Position numbers and translations under genes: made by a program. Below the pieces are notes generated by a model. The model was not told the origin of the DNA and did no database searches. It saw only the letters and a program-made list of their open reading frames with translations. DNA of 53,665 bases from a bacterium (lineage in GTDB: Bacteria > Vulcanimicrobiota > Vulcanimicrobiia > Vulcanimicrobiales > Vulcanimicrobiaceae): assembly GCA_021832345.1 (NCBI GenBank), contig JAKBKY010000010.1:1-53665 (forward strand), given 5' to 3'. Shown in pieces: positions 15,545 to 24,493 of this stretch (positions are counted from its first letter, which is position 1; every line of letters begins with the position of its first letter).

Positions 15545-16938
15545 CGGTCAACCTCGGCCTGAAGTAGGCCAAACGAATGATCGATAAAGGAAAAATCCGT
15601 GAAGATATTGCCCGGGAGCGTCGTTTGAAAGAGCGGCCAGTTCGCATACGAAGCCGACCGCAGGCGAACGCAGGGGAGTCGCCCGCCGAGGACCCGCACC
15701 GCGTACACAAGCTCGCCCTGTGGTGACTCAACACGAGCGATTCCGCATCCGTCAACGTCAGGCACGTCTGCGCACCATGCTCCCGATGGAGCGGCATCGA
15801 GCGCATTGCGGATCAAGCGAAATGAGTCGCGGATCTCCGTGCGACGCACCAGTGCACGTGCTGCAGCATCGGTTCCTTCTTCAAGCACTTCATCACCGGT
15901 GAGCGAAGTAAAGAGCGCGCCATCGATGGCTCGGGCATCACATCGAACTCCGCTTCCGCGAGCTACCGGCCCGACGCCGCCGAATGCAACAACGTTTTTA
16001 GGGGTGAGTCTTCCGGTCCCAATCAGCCGATCGAGCAGGGACTGCGAAGCAAACAACGCCTCGACCACGCTGCGCGTCTGCGCCTCGACCTCGTCGAGCA
16101 GACGAACGCAGACCTCGGCTAGGCTAGCGAACGCATCTGCTCGTAACCCACCCGGCTTGACGACGCCCCGACCGAAGCGACTGCCGGTTGATTCCGCCAA
16201 CAAGCGATGTACGCGCTCTTTCGCGGCGAACAGTTGCATCGAACCGACGAGCAACGAGCCATCTTCGGCGAGCTTGGCGAGGGCATCGAGATGCTGGTGG
16301 ATGCGCTCGAATTCGACGAGCATGGAACGCGCGGCACGAGCGCGGAGCGGCACCTCGCTACCGGTCGCCGTCTCAACGGCCCGCGCATAGGCGCAGGCAT
16401 GCGATAGGGCCGTCGCTCCGCTGCAGAACTCCGCCACAAAGGCGCCGTCATCCAGCGTGCAGCCGACAAAACGCTCCTCGACCCCCCGTCGCTTGTAAAA
16501 CATCGACGGCGCAACGTGAACGAAGTCTTCTCCAACAGTCTGTACCACCCACTGTGCCGACTCCACGATACCCGAACGAATCGGCCCGTAAAGGACGCTC
16601 GACACTTCGGGCGAGGCCGACGCCAGTAGCGCCTCCGCATCCAGGGGAGGAATGAGTCGCGCGCCCACGTCACGATCGAAGCGCAGGCCGAAACGATCTC
16701 GTGCCTCACGTTCGGCCCAACCGGCGGCCGGCACCTTGAGCGACGGCAGGGCCGCCGCCGTGAGCGTCCCCGTTCTCCGGCTTAACTTTCGGGCTTCGTC
16801 GAGCACGTAGGTTACGGACTGAGCACCCGTTGAGCCCGTCTCGACAAAGAGCGCAATAAACCGCGCTCCCTGCGCAAGCGCCTGTGCCGTGCCATGCGCA
16901 GCATCCACCGCCGTCATATCGTTGGTGCGCTCCGTCAC
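15541..16938 (-). CDS. HyfG/NuoCD-like large subunit of Ehr complex 1, lacking [NiFe] cysteines
   Basis: The 465-residue protein fuses a NuoC-like part (AEREARDRFGLRF) to a NuoD/HycE-like part. In [NiFe] hydrogenases two CxxC pairs hold the metal site. The first region here reads AEFCSGATALSHACAYARAVE and the C-terminal one reads FIDHSFGLLQAEVDR where HycE has SLDPCYSCTDR, so no CxxC pair remains. This places it among energy-converting-hydrogenase-related (Ehr) proteins, not hydrogenases. I chose the GTG at 16938, which overlaps the upstream stop as GTGA and has GGTGG 6 nt before it. It is part of a tightly coupled six-gene operon. Confidence 0.85.
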   Translation of the reverse strand: MTERTNDMTAVDAAHGTAQALAQGARFIALFVETGSTGAQSVTYVLDEARKLSRRTGTLTAAALPSLKVPAAGWAEREARDRFGLRFDRDVGARLIPPLDAEALLASASPEVSSVLYGPIRSGIVESAQWVVQTVGEDFVHVAPSMFYKRRGVEERFVGCTLDDGAFVAEFCSGATALSHACAYARAVETATGSEVPLRARAARSMLVEFERIHQHLDALAKLAEDGSLLVGSMQLFAAKERVHRLLAESTGSRFGRGVVKPGGLRADAFASLAEVCVRLLDEVEAQTRSVVEALFASQSLLDRLIGTGRLTPKNVVAFGGVGPVARGSGVRCDARAIDGALFTSLTGDEVLEEGTDAAARALVRRTEIRDSFRLIRNALDAAPSGAWCADVPDVDGCGIARVESPQGELVYAVRVLGGRLPCVRLRSASYANWPLFQTTLPGNIFTDFSFIDHSFGLLQAEVDR

Positions 16939-18374
16939 GATGCGCCACCAAAGACCAAGTCGGCGGCACGGGTTAACAGCGTGCCGAGGGAGGCAGGCAC
17001 GAATAACCCAAGTCCCACCACGACCACCAGGCCGCACACCATCGCAAGCGATGCGATGCCGAAGCGTTCGCCATGAGGGACCGCCGGTGCATCACCAGCT
17101 CCCATCCCAGTGACTAAGCGAACCAACCCTGCGAACGAGACCACCAACAGAGCGATCATGATGACGGCCGGCACCCAACGACTCGTGCCCAATCCTCCAG
17201 CCAAGATCATCAACTCGCTACGAAAAATCCCAAACGGAGGCAAACCCGCCAGGGCCAACGCAGCGATGACGAAGAGCGTCCCGGAGATCGGCAGCACCGT
17301 CACGGCTCCCTGCACCTGATCGATCTCGCGAGTACGATAGCGATGGGCGATGCGCCCGGCACCGTAGAATGCCATCGACTTTGTCGCAGCATGGTTGATG
17401 ACATGCAAGAGTGCTCCGGCAATCGCAAGCGGAGCGCCAAAGCCCAGCCCACACGCAATTAATCCCATATGCTCGATGCTCGAATATGCCAGCATCCGTT
17501 TCGTATCTCGTTGCCGCAAGAGGAAGAACGCACCCAGAAAGAGCGAGAGCAGCCCAACAATGAAGAAGATGTGTTCGGGTAGTTGTGGCCCAACCGCTGC
17601 CCGCGTGATGGAGGTGATACGCAAGATGATATAGAGCGCATCGGAGAGCAGCGCGCCTGAGAGCATGGCGCTCGTCGTCGTCGGGCCGGCTCCATGGGCA
17701 TCCGGCAACCACGTGTGCATCGGCGCAAGGCCCATCTTCGTTCCAAAACCGACCAGCGAGAACACGAAAGCCAAGCGGACGCTGTTGGGGTCTAAGCGAT
17801 GCGCTGCCGCCAGATAGACGCTCCACGTCGGCGCATAACTCGGCCCCAGCGCATGAACGGCGGAGGCATAGAGTATGACGACGCCAAGCAGACCAAAAGC
17901 CAGGCCGCAGGACGCGATCAAGATATACTTCCACGCCGCCTCCAACGCAGCGTCGGTGCCCTGCATACGAACGAGCAGAGCGGCGATCAGCGTCGTTCCC
18001 TCGAGGGCGACCCACGCCCCGGGCAGATTGATCAGCATCGGAATAATGACTTCAGCACAGGCAAAGGCGTTGGTTAACGCCAGAAACTCTCGTTGATGAC
18101 GTTCGTCATGGCCGGTGGATTCAGCGCGAACGTACCAGTACGTATAGAGCCCGACCGTGCCGTAGACGATGCCGACCGGCAGCAGAAACAATGCGGAGAG
18201 GGCATCGGTTCTACCCTGCCCATGGGCGGTCGCCCATGCGACCAGCAGAATGCAGATTGCAGTGGCTACGCCTGCGATAGCGGTGAGTACTCGACCGACT
18301 CTCGATGGAAGCAGCAACGAGGCAACACCGGCGCTCGCCGGAATAGCGACCATGGCGAAAGGCAGGATGCTCAC
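16935..18374 (-). CDS. HyfF-like antiporter subunit of Ehr complex 1
   Basis: The 479-residue polytopic protein is a second NuoL/M/N-type subunit. The signature GFGTKMGLAPMHTWLPDAHGAGPTTTSAMLSG is intact, with the central Lys and the AH motif, and further channel residues appear in EGTTLIAALLV (Glu) and NHAATKSMAFYGAGRI (Lys). It would translocate H+ or Na+ next to the HyfB-like subunit. The gene overlaps the HyfE-like and large-subunit genes by 4 bp on each side. Copy 2 has a matching gene at 40599 with the same motif order. Confidence 0.88.
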   Translation of the reverse strand: MSILPFAMVAIPASAGVASLLLPSRVGRVLTAIAGVATAICILLVAWATAHGQGRTDALSALFLLPVGIVYGTVGLYTYWYVRAESTGHDERHQREFLALTNAFACAEVIIPMLINLPGAWVALEGTTLIAALLVRMQGTDAALEAAWKYILIASCGLAFGLLGVVILYASAVHALGPSYAPTWSVYLAAAHRLDPNSVRLAFVFSLVGFGTKMGLAPMHTWLPDAHGAGPTTTSAMLSGALLSDALYIILRITSITRAAVGPQLPEHIFFIVGLLSLFLGAFFLLRQRDTKRMLAYSSIEHMGLIACGLGFGAPLAIAGALLHVINHAATKSMAFYGAGRIAHRYRTREIDQVQGAVTVLPISGTLFVIAALALAGLPPFGIFRSELMILAGGLGTSRWVPAVIMIALLVVSFAGLVRLVTGMGAGDAPAVPHGERFGIASLAMVCGLVVVVGLGLFVPASLGTLLTRAADLVFGGAS

Positions 18375-19039
18375 CCGATAAGCCTCTCGAAGGGATGAAT
18401 CGCGGCTGAGTTCTGCCCGTCAACCAACACCCGCACGAGAACCCCGAAGACCACCACCGCGACGAGCACATCAACCAGCAACAGCATGCCGATCACGAAC
18501 GGAAGCCCAGGTGCAAGCGTTACCGTCCCAAAGAACAATCCGTTTTCTATCGTAAGAAACGCGACAACCTGAGCGAGCGCATTCGGCCGTAAGATCGCCA
18601 GCAGAAAGCCGATGAAGATGATCGCCAAGGCCGTGGCAAGATCGGCCCTGGGCAAAAATACTCCAGCCGTCTCTGTAAGGCGCGCTGCCACGAGGATCGC
18701 CAACCCCGTAACGCCGGCAGCAAGCATCAATGAAAGCGTCACGTTGATTCGCACCGGGATTTCGACCCGCTTTGACACGCCGCGCACGAGCGAACTCATA
18801 TATCCAGGCAGGAAGACCACTTTCAGCAGGAACGTTACGCCCGCAAGCACCCCGAGGTCCCATGCGTGCGTAGTCACTGCCACCACGGCGGCAATGCCTG
18901 CAACAAGAAAGGATTGCACGGCATACAATCGGATCAGTTCGCCGATCACTACCGATCGGAAGCACGCTAGCTGCGTCAAGATGAGGAACATCGCAACCGT
19001 TCCGGAGATAGCCGCAGGCAGGCCAATGGTATGCTGCAT
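18371..19039 (-). CDS. HyfE-like membrane subunit of Ehr complex 1
   Basis: The 222-residue protein has about seven hydrophobic helices and matches HyfE (a NuoK-like extended subunit): FLILTQLACFRSVVIGELIRLYAVQSFLVAG at the N-terminus and LRPNALAQVVAFLTIENGLFFGTVTLAPGLP near the C-terminus. The buried glutamate in FLTIENG corresponds to NuoK-type proton-path residues. It overlaps the HyfC-like stop as TAATG and the HyfF-like start as ATGA, which implies translational coupling within the operon. Confidence 0.85.
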   Translation of the reverse strand: MQHTIGLPAAISGTVAMFLILTQLACFRSVVIGELIRLYAVQSFLVAGIAAVVAVTTHAWDLGVLAGVTFLLKVVFLPGYMSSLVRGVSKRVEIPVRINVTLSLMLAAGVTGLAILVAARLTETAGVFLPRADLATALAIIFIGFLLAILRPNALAQVVAFLTIENGLFFGTVTLAPGLPFVIGMLLLVDVLVAVVVFGVLVRVLVDGQNSAAIHPFERLIG

Positions 19040-19989
19040 TATCCTACTCCCACAGCATAGGCGAATACGGCAAGGACTGCGACGAGCAACCCGGTCGCGA
19101 TGAACTCCGGTATTTTATACAAGCGCAACTTGGCAAAACTCGTTTCGATAGCGACAACCACAGTTCCGACCAATAACATCTTCGCAAACAGCAGGGCTGC
19201 CGCAAGTGCCACGGATGCGGCCGAGCCGGTGCTTGATAATCCCTCTGGGATCAATAACACATTGCAAAAAATCGTATAGAGCACAAATTGCTTCATGGCT
19301 GTGCCCCATACGAAGAGGCCCAAAGCCGGCCCCGAGTGCTCAAACGTCCTGGCATCGTCGATCATGCCGAACTCAATTGTGGCCGACGAGCTTTCAATGG
19401 GAATGCGCCCCGTATCAACGAGGAGCATCATGAAGAAAGCCGCAGTTGCCAGCACGTGAGCCGGCCGTATAACATCGGCAAATGAACCACGCAACGCGGA
19501 GTTCATGGCATACGGGAGATCCGTCCCGGTGACAAAGGCGACGGAGAAAAACACAAAAATAAGCGTCGGCTCGACCAGAATCCCAATCATGGTAGCGCGC
19601 GACGCACCGATATGCGCGTACTGCGAGCCGGAATCAATCGCAGCAAGAGCGGTGACAAAGCCGCCAAGCGCCAGGACAAACGCCCCGCCGAGAATATCGC
19701 CGAAGGTTGCCCCTGGAAGTGGATAGGTGGTCAACACCGGAATGAGGGTCGCAACACCGGCATACGCGCCACAGGCGACGTATGGAGCGACGCGAAATAT
19801 CCACGAGGCCGGTTCCGGGATGAGCGACTGCTTCCCCAGGAACTTCCAGATGTCGCGATAGACTTGAAAGATCGACGGACCGCGCTTACCGGCGATCATC
19901 GCTTCCGCACGCGCGATCGAACCGGTCAACAAGGGTGCAAGAAAAACCACGACGGCGACTTGGAGACCTTGCAGAACGATCGATGGCAA
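19039..19989 (-). CDS. HyfC/NuoH-like membrane subunit of Ehr complex 1 (first gene)
   Basis: The 316-residue, eight-helix protein corresponds to HyfC/HycD/NuoH, which links the redox or soluble arm to the ion pumps. Motifs seen are AEAMIAGKRGPSIFQVYRDIWKF, DTGRIPIESSSATIEFGM and the C-terminal ETSFAKLRLYKIPEF. The start is a TTG, the only start codon in the open frame before a TAA. It has AGGAG 7 nt upstream. That AGGAG lies in the 3' arm of a perfect 10-bp hairpin (see the leader), so initiation should be controlled. The length equals that of the paralogue at 38990. Confidence 0.85.
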   Translation of the reverse strand: MPSIVLQGLQVAVVVFLAPLLTGSIARAEAMIAGKRGPSIFQVYRDIWKFLGKQSLIPEPASWIFRVAPYVACGAYAGVATLIPVLTTYPLPGATFGDILGGAFVLALGGFVTALAAIDSGSQYAHIGASRATMIGILVEPTLIFVFFSVAFVTGTDLPYAMNSALRGSFADVIRPAHVLATAAFFMMLLVDTGRIPIESSSATIEFGMIDDARTFEHSGPALGLFVWGTAMKQFVLYTIFCNVLLIPEGLSSTGSAASVALAAALLFAKMLLVGTVVVAIETSFAKLRLYKIPEFIATGLLVAVLAVFAYAVGVG

Positions 19990-20095
19990 ATGAAAACTCC
20001 TAACGGCAACGTGAGCGCGGTCCGCGTGTCGTTAGGAGTCATTGACCCGGCGGGCTCTTTACGGACTCATTACCGTCGGCGAACTCCTCCGCCGC
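19990..20095 (-). promoter_or_regulatory. Degenerate fluoride-riboswitch-like leader with SD-sequestering hairpin
   Basis: Right after the coiled-coil gene's TAG, the minus strand carries GGCG/CGCC (20090-20093 with 20078-20081) flanking GGAGTT (20082-20087), which can pair with GACTCC (20035-20040) inside CAATGACTCCTAAC. This is the P2, P1 and 3' conserved part of the fluoride aptamer. The 5' core reads GGCGGAGG where the consensus is GGCGATGG, so it may not bind fluoride. ACTCCTAACG pairs perfectly with CGTTAGGAGT (20030-20039 with 19996-20005), which hides the AGGAG of the TTG-started HyfC-like gene. TTTT follows, so attenuation is also possible. Confidence 0.5.
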
Positions 20096-20098
20096 ATG

Positions 20099-20527
20099 CT
20101 ATTGCGGCCGTTTAGCCGTGGATTCGGCTTCTCCTCCCGAAGATTCGATGTCGTCGCCAACGGGGTCGTACCACACCTCCTCGACCGGTTCGTGAAGGGC
20201 CAAGCGCGCCTTGAGTTCATGAATGCGGCGGATCAGCAATCGCCGTTGCGTTGCCGCCGCTTCGCTTTGCGCGACCATGCCGACATTGCGTAAATGTTCG
20301 GTATTGAGGTCTCGCATGAAACGCGCGAGGTCAAAGTGCTCGGAAGAATACTGCCGCTGGAGATCGTAGAGTAGCTCGCCACGCTTGCGCGAAAGCTCTG
20401 TTTCCTGGGCCAAACGGCCTTCAAGTTCGGTGATTCCGGCTTCGAGCTGTGGGCAACGCGGACACGCGCCGCCCTGCGGCACAGCATCATGCGTCTGTCG
20501 ATCGCGCAGAAACCAGGGACGCCACAT
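20099..20527 (-). CDS. Small coiled-coil protein with CxxC
   Basis: This 142-residue soluble protein starts MWRPWFLRDR, has a CPRC pair at residues 22-25 and then long charged helices (ITELEGRLAQETELSRKRGELLYDLQ; QSEAAATQRRLLIRRIHELKARL) likely to form coiled coils, and ends in an acidic tail. I recognise no family. It is the first gene after a fluoride-riboswitch-like leader, and the hydrogenase-like operon follows on the same strand after a second leader of 109 bp. It could be an accessory or assembly factor of that complex. GGAG upstream is about 15 nt from the ATG, which is long. Confidence 0.65.
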   Translation of the reverse strand: MWRPWFLRDRQTHDAVPQGGACPRCPQLEAGITELEGRLAQETELSRKRGELLYDLQRQYSSEHFDLARFMRDLNTEHLRNVGMVAQSEAAATQRRLLIRRIHELKARLALHEPVEEVWYDPVGDDIESSGGEAESTAKRPQ

Positions 20528-20612
20528 GGTTATGGTCGATGTTCTCCATCAAGTCCAGATAGGAGCCATCAGCCGCTACGGCAGACTCGGCGAGCCCCAT
20601 CGCCGTTCGCGC
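20528..20612 (-). promoter_or_regulatory. Fluoride (crcB-motif) riboswitch before coiled-coil gene
   Basis: The minus strand reads GGCGATGGGGCTCGCC (20589-20604), a P3 hairpin GCCG-TAG-CGGC (20572-20582) and CTGATGGCTCCTATC, matching the crcB-motif consensus GGCGAUGGnnnnCGCC ... GGCUGAUGnCnCCUaC. P2 is GGCG/CGCC and P1 is GGGGCT (20593-20598) with GGCTCC (20562-20567). In the alternative fold CTCCTATC (20558-20565) pairs with GATGGAG (20544-20550), hiding the only GGAG near the start codon. That predicts expression when fluoride is bound. Confidence 0.85.
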
Positions 20613-20666
20613 CTATATTCCCCAAATACGGCGCTCCTCCTGCCTTTCCAGAGCAATCCGTAGGTC

Positions 20667-21470
20667 ATGCGATCCTTCGACCGCGACGAGGCCGAGTGCC
20701 GACATCGAAGAGTTGGTCGCCTCTATCTCGCCAAGAACCGCGCTTCCATGCAGACGGGTACGAAGGACGCCTCGAGGATGGAGTTCCCCCGCAAACTGCC
20801 GAAACATCGACTGATGGTTCCTGACCATGCGATCATCGAAAGTTTGTTCGCGGAGTTGCGTGACGCCGAGCGAGTCGCCGGAGAGCGCCTCGAAGCGGGA
20901 TGCGCCGACGATGCGAAAGCGATCGAGACGTTCTTCCGGCAACCGCTCGAAAGCGCGCGCCGCGAGGCAATCGATGCCATCTCCGGAATGGGAAAGAATC
21001 TTGAGGCCGATCTCGCGGCCCATCTGCGCCGGGAAGCATTCATACGCATCGCGAGCAGCTTCGCCGAGCAAATTCGTGCGAATGCCGGGATGCGGGCGCG
21101 CGCGCGCTTCAAACGATACGCGCAGGAGCTCGCGAATGCTGAAGCGCGAATCGCCGAAGCGATCGCGGCGTCACGCACGACACGGGCTAAACGCCTGTTC
21201 CCGCGCATGTTCACGATCCACTACCTGGATTTCGACGATCTCCATTTCCCGGACGCTCCGAGCGACGACTCGGAGGAAGAAATCGAGGCCTGGATCGAGC
21301 GCTTGCGACGATGCGTCCGCGACCTCCTGACGGCGCAGGTCGATTCCGAACGCGAGCATGTGCTCGCATGCGGAATCGAACGCCTTGGAATCGTCAGCGC
21401 GCGCATGCATCTCGCCCTGCATGCACATCAGCGCGCGGCTGGGCTACGAGCAACGAAGATGCGGTCGTAG
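20667..21470 (+). CDS. Hypothetical helical protein
   Basis: The 267-residue frame has normal protein composition after about residue 37: alternating charged helices (IESLFAELRDAERVAGERLEAG; RREAFIRIASSFAEQIRANAG) and an acidic segment (DDLHFPDAPSDDSEEEIEAWIERL). I recognise no family, signal peptide or membrane segment. The start is uncertain. ATGs at 20667, 20748 and 20778 are all possible and none has a strong ribosome site. It lies between two fluoride-riboswitch operons, divergent from one, and its 3' end overlaps the convergent MutS-like gene by 43 bp. A part in the same stress response is possible but unproven. Confidence 0.55.
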   Translation: MRSFDRDEAECRHRRVGRLYLAKNRASMQTGTKDASRMEFPRKLPKHRLMVPDHAIIESLFAELRDAERVAGERLEAGCADDAKAIETFFRQPLESARREAIDAISGMGKNLEADLAAHLRREAFIRIASSFAEQIRANAGMRARARFKRYAQELANAEARIAEAIAASRTTRAKRLFPRMFTIHYLDFDDLHFPDAPSDDSEEEIEAWIERLRRCVRDLLTAQVDSEREHVLACGIERLGIVSARMHLALHAHQRAAGLRATKMRS

Positions 21471-22942
21471 ATATCTTCCCCGTAACTGGTCGCCAACGGC
21501 TCGCCTTCCAACAGTTTGAATCTCCGGTCGGAATCTCCGGCGTGCCGCTGAGCACGCAAGAACAGCATCGGTACGACGTGCTGTTCCCACAACCCGGACG
21601 CAAACTCGTACAGATGGGTCACGAAGACAACCCGCGCTCCGCACTCCACGAGCCCGGTCACGATCTGGCGAGCTATTTCCGAGCCTTCTCGATCGTTAGT
21701 AGCGGCAAACGACTCGTTAAAAAGGAGCAGCGAGTGCGGCTTGACGTTCTCGACCAGGTCGCTCATTCTACGAAGTTCTTCGTCGAACTTTCCGCTCTCC
21801 ATCGTCACGTCTTCTTCGCGCTTGTAGTGCGTGAAGAGCCCATCACACAGGCTGGCGCTGTACGATTCGGCCGGTACGAACATCCCACTCTGCATCATCA
21901 ACTGCGATAATCCGACGCTTCGCAGGAACGTTGACTTTCCGCCTTGGTTGGCACCGGTCACGACGATCAGCGCCTTACCGTCGGCGCACAGGTCATTGCC
22001 GCTCACCCTTTCCTCGGTTACGAGCGCCAAGGACGCATCATAGAGCCCCACGCAATGCCGGATCCCGGCGCTTGCCTCCATCGGAGCGGGGAAACACACG
22101 GGTTCACCCTTGCCCGTAAGCCGTTCGTGCAAGTTCATGCAGCCGACGTAAAACGCAGTCTCCGCTCGCAGGCTGATAAAAAAAGCCAAGATGTGGTCGG
22201 CAGACTGGGCAAGCGCAGCGGCGACGAGATTGACTCCGCGGTCCGCGATCTCCGAGAGGGCTCGAGCCCCGCTTTCGTCTCGTGGATGCACATGGTACGT
22301 ATAACCGGCCGGCTCGGGATCGAAGATCCGCTCGAGCCAACTTCGTCTATGATCGGGGGCATCACGCAAAACGTACCCGGCACCGCGGTTCCCTTCTCCG
22401 AGGCCGGCGCTCATGAGGATTCCGCCACGGAACTCCACGCGCCGCAAGTGATCGGCAACACCGGCTAAATAATCATCGGGAAGCTCCGCCACGAGCATCG
22501 AGAAGAGCCTGGTGAAGCCTTCAGATTCGAAGCCGGCCGCGTACCGGTCCGCGATCGCCCGCAGCCTCCGCAACGCGCCCAAGAACATTTTCAGCACGTC
22601 GGTCGATCGGCGCAGGATCGAACTCGGATGCCGGCTCCTTAGACCCCAAAAATTCTTCCGTTCGTCTTCGATCGCTTGCGTCGCGATATCGTAGATATCC
22701 CTGACCACGGACGAGTTAGCCAAGCAGTCTCTCAGCACGTCCTGCCGGTAGCGTACGGCATCCACGTCGCGGACGCCGACGATGAGCCTCGTTTTTGCGG
22801 CCTCGAACACGTGGGGATCATCATTCGCCATGGCCGTGAAGAGGGCGTTCAAGCCAAGGTCTTCGACGAGGTTATCCGCGTTCGGCGGCAATGCCTCTTC
22901 AAGGTCGGCATCACGATCGCGATGCAATAGGAACGCCTTCAT
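21428..22942 (-). CDS. MutS-like ATPase lacking the mismatch-recognition domain (second copy)
   Basis: The 504-residue protein has a helical lever/clamp-like N-terminal part and a C-terminal MutS ATPase domain with Walker A TGANQGGKSTF (about residues 329-339), SGKFDEELRRMSDLV and FVTHLYEFA. There is no N-terminal mismatch-binding domain or FxE motif, so it is not a canonical mismatch sensor. Walker B reads LLLFNESF with Asn where MutS has the Mg-binding Asp. The neighbour paralogue shows the same change. It overlaps that gene by 4 bp. It would use ATP to change conformation on an unknown nucleic acid or protein partner. Confidence 0.85.
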   Translation of the reverse strand: MKAFLLHRDRDADLEEALPPNADNLVEDLGLNALFTAMANDDPHVFEAAKTRLIVGVRDVDAVRYRQDVLRDCLANSSVVRDIYDIATQAIEDERKNFWGLRSRHPSSILRRSTDVLKMFLGALRRLRAIADRYAAGFESEGFTRLFSMLVAELPDDYLAGVADHLRRVEFRGGILMSAGLGEGNRGAGYVLRDAPDHRRSWLERIFDPEPAGYTYHVHPRDESGARALSEIADRGVNLVAAALAQSADHILAFFISLRAETAFYVGCMNLHERLTGKGEPVCFPAPMEASAGIRHCVGLYDASLALVTEERVSGNDLCADGKALIVVTGANQGGKSTFLRSVGLSQLMMQSGMFVPAESYSASLCDGLFTHYKREEDVTMESGKFDEELRRMSDLVENVKPHSLLLFNESFAATNDREGSEIARQIVTGLVECGARVVFVTHLYEFASGLWEQHVVPMLFLRAQRHAGDSDRRFKLLEGEPLATSYGEDIYDRIFVARSPAAR

Positions 22943-24486
22943 CCGGGGCCGGCTCCGCTCAGCCGCTCCTTCAAGCGCCGGTATGTGAGCCCGTATTTTT
23001 CCGCAAGTGACACGGCATAGGCAAGGCCGTCTGCTGGTTTTCGCTCGAGCTTATAGGTTCGTACATCGGGATTCCGTGGATCGACGAGGCTGACCATGCT
23101 CACCGTCTTCTCGCTCAAAGAAGCCAGCTCGTCAATGAACGTTACGAACACGCACAATCCGTCGAGCCGCAGTATCTGCGCCATGATCTTCCGCCCCAGC
23201 ACTCCGGCATCGCGTGCAGTCGTGGAGGTAAATATCTCGTTTATGATGATGATGCTTGCCGAAGTGGCTCGCGCGAGAATGTCGTGGAGCCGGATGAGGT
23301 CGTCCTCGAGCTTGCCTCGAAGTGATCCGGGATCTTCCTGTCTCTCAAAATGTGAAAACATCGCGTCGAAGAGGAACGTGCGCGCTCTGCGTCCGGCGAC
23401 CGGAAATCCTAGGGACGCCAAGTACTGCATCTGTCCGAACGTGCGGGCAAACGTCGTCTTCCCGCCTTGGTTGGGGCCCGACACCACGAAGACACGCTCC
23501 GGTCCGCTCAAGTGGAAATCGTTGCAAACGACCGGCGTTCCCGTAGCGATGAGCTTTTGCGCGAGAGCGAAATCGAAGCAGTCCTCGCCGATGACGTCCT
23601 TGGTTTCGCTGGATACCTGCGGATAGCACGTCTGCAGCCCGGCGCGCTCGAAAATCTGTACATACTCCGCATAGGCGAGGTAGAGCTGTGCTTCGCGATC
23701 GAACTGATGAATCGTACTATCGATGAACGTCGCATGCAATCGGTAGAAACGATCGAGCTCGGAGAACACGCCGGGGTAGAGCAGCGCAACGAACTCCAAG
23801 ACCTTGGCTTCGACGTGATTCATCCCGATCCGCTCTGGGAACGCGACGAGATACTCTTTCGCCGAGCCTTGCTTGAATCGCGAGAACGTGTCCTGTATCG
23901 ACGTAACGTAATCGCTTTCGCCGGAATAGTTTCGTACCGTGATGCTACTACCGTTGACGAGAACCAAATACTCCACGTTTGCAAGGTTCGACAATAGTTC
24001 TTTGACGTCATCATGGAGCGTCTTGAACGATTCGGACTGCAGATACGCTGCAAGATACGCTCCGAACGCCGAAAGACCGGTCGACTCCACATCGTCACCG
24101 GCTAAATCATCCGTGAGGCGTATTACCGCCTCGCAGTAGATGCGCGCGCCGTCCACGAAGTGACGTTCCTTCTCGTGCACGTAATAGAGCTTCTCTACCG
24201 TATGAAGTTCCGCGCGCACAGTACGCATGCTCCGTGCAAACATTGCAATTGCTTCAGCGATCCGTTCCTTTCGAACGTCGCGCATCACCTCCTGGCGGTA
24301 GCCGACGGCTTCGGGACCGTTCAGCGGCGCGCGAAGGAACGGCTTTAGATCGTATTCCTCTCTTCCTGAGACGATCGCATCGAGAACCTGGTCGAGGTTC
24401 AAATCGATAAAAAACGGCGGAGATTCCAGCGTATCGATCGGCGGCCGATCACCGGCGTGGCGATACAATATACTATGAAACTTCAT
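22939..24486 (-). CDS. MutS-like ATPase lacking the mismatch-recognition domain (first copy)
   Basis: From the ATG at 24486 the protein has 515 residues. The C-terminal ATPase shows Walker A VVSGPNQGGKTTFAR (about 334-348), SLRGKLEDDLIRLHDIL and a Walker B of SIIIINEIFTSTTARD with Asn for Asp. The N-terminal 320 residues are helical (MutS domain III-like) and include PPFFIDLNLDQVLDAI and PVVCNDFHL. A longer frame upstream lies inside the GTPase gene and is rejected. The gene is sandwiched between the GTPase (7 bp gap) and its paralogue (4 bp overlap), so the three proteins probably act together. Confidence 0.85.
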   Translation of the reverse strand: MKFHSILYRHAGDRPPIDTLESPPFFIDLNLDQVLDAIVSGREEYDLKPFLRAPLNGPEAVGYRQEVMRDVRKERIAEAIAMFARSMRTVRAELHTVEKLYYVHEKERHFVDGARIYCEAVIRLTDDLAGDDVESTGLSAFGAYLAAYLQSESFKTLHDDVKELLSNLANVEYLVLVNGSSITVRNYSGESDYVTSIQDTFSRFKQGSAKEYLVAFPERIGMNHVEAKVLEFVALLYPGVFSELDRFYRLHATFIDSTIHQFDREAQLYLAYAEYVQIFERAGLQTCYPQVSSETKDVIGEDCFDFALAQKLIATGTPVVCNDFHLSGPERVFVVSGPNQGGKTTFARTFGQMQYLASLGFPVAGRRARTFLFDAMFSHFERQEDPGSLRGKLEDDLIRLHDILARATSASIIIINEIFTSTTARDAGVLGRKIMAQILRLDGLCVFVTFIDELASLSEKTVSMVSLVDPRNPDVRTYKLERKPADGLAYAVSLAEKYGLTYRRLKERLSGAGPG

Positions 24487-24493
24487 AGCGCGA

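Noticed and set aside
12813-19989. A genuine [NiFe] hydrogenase
   Set aside because: The metal-binding CxxC pairs are missing from the large subunit, and no maturation genes (hypA-F) are in the window.
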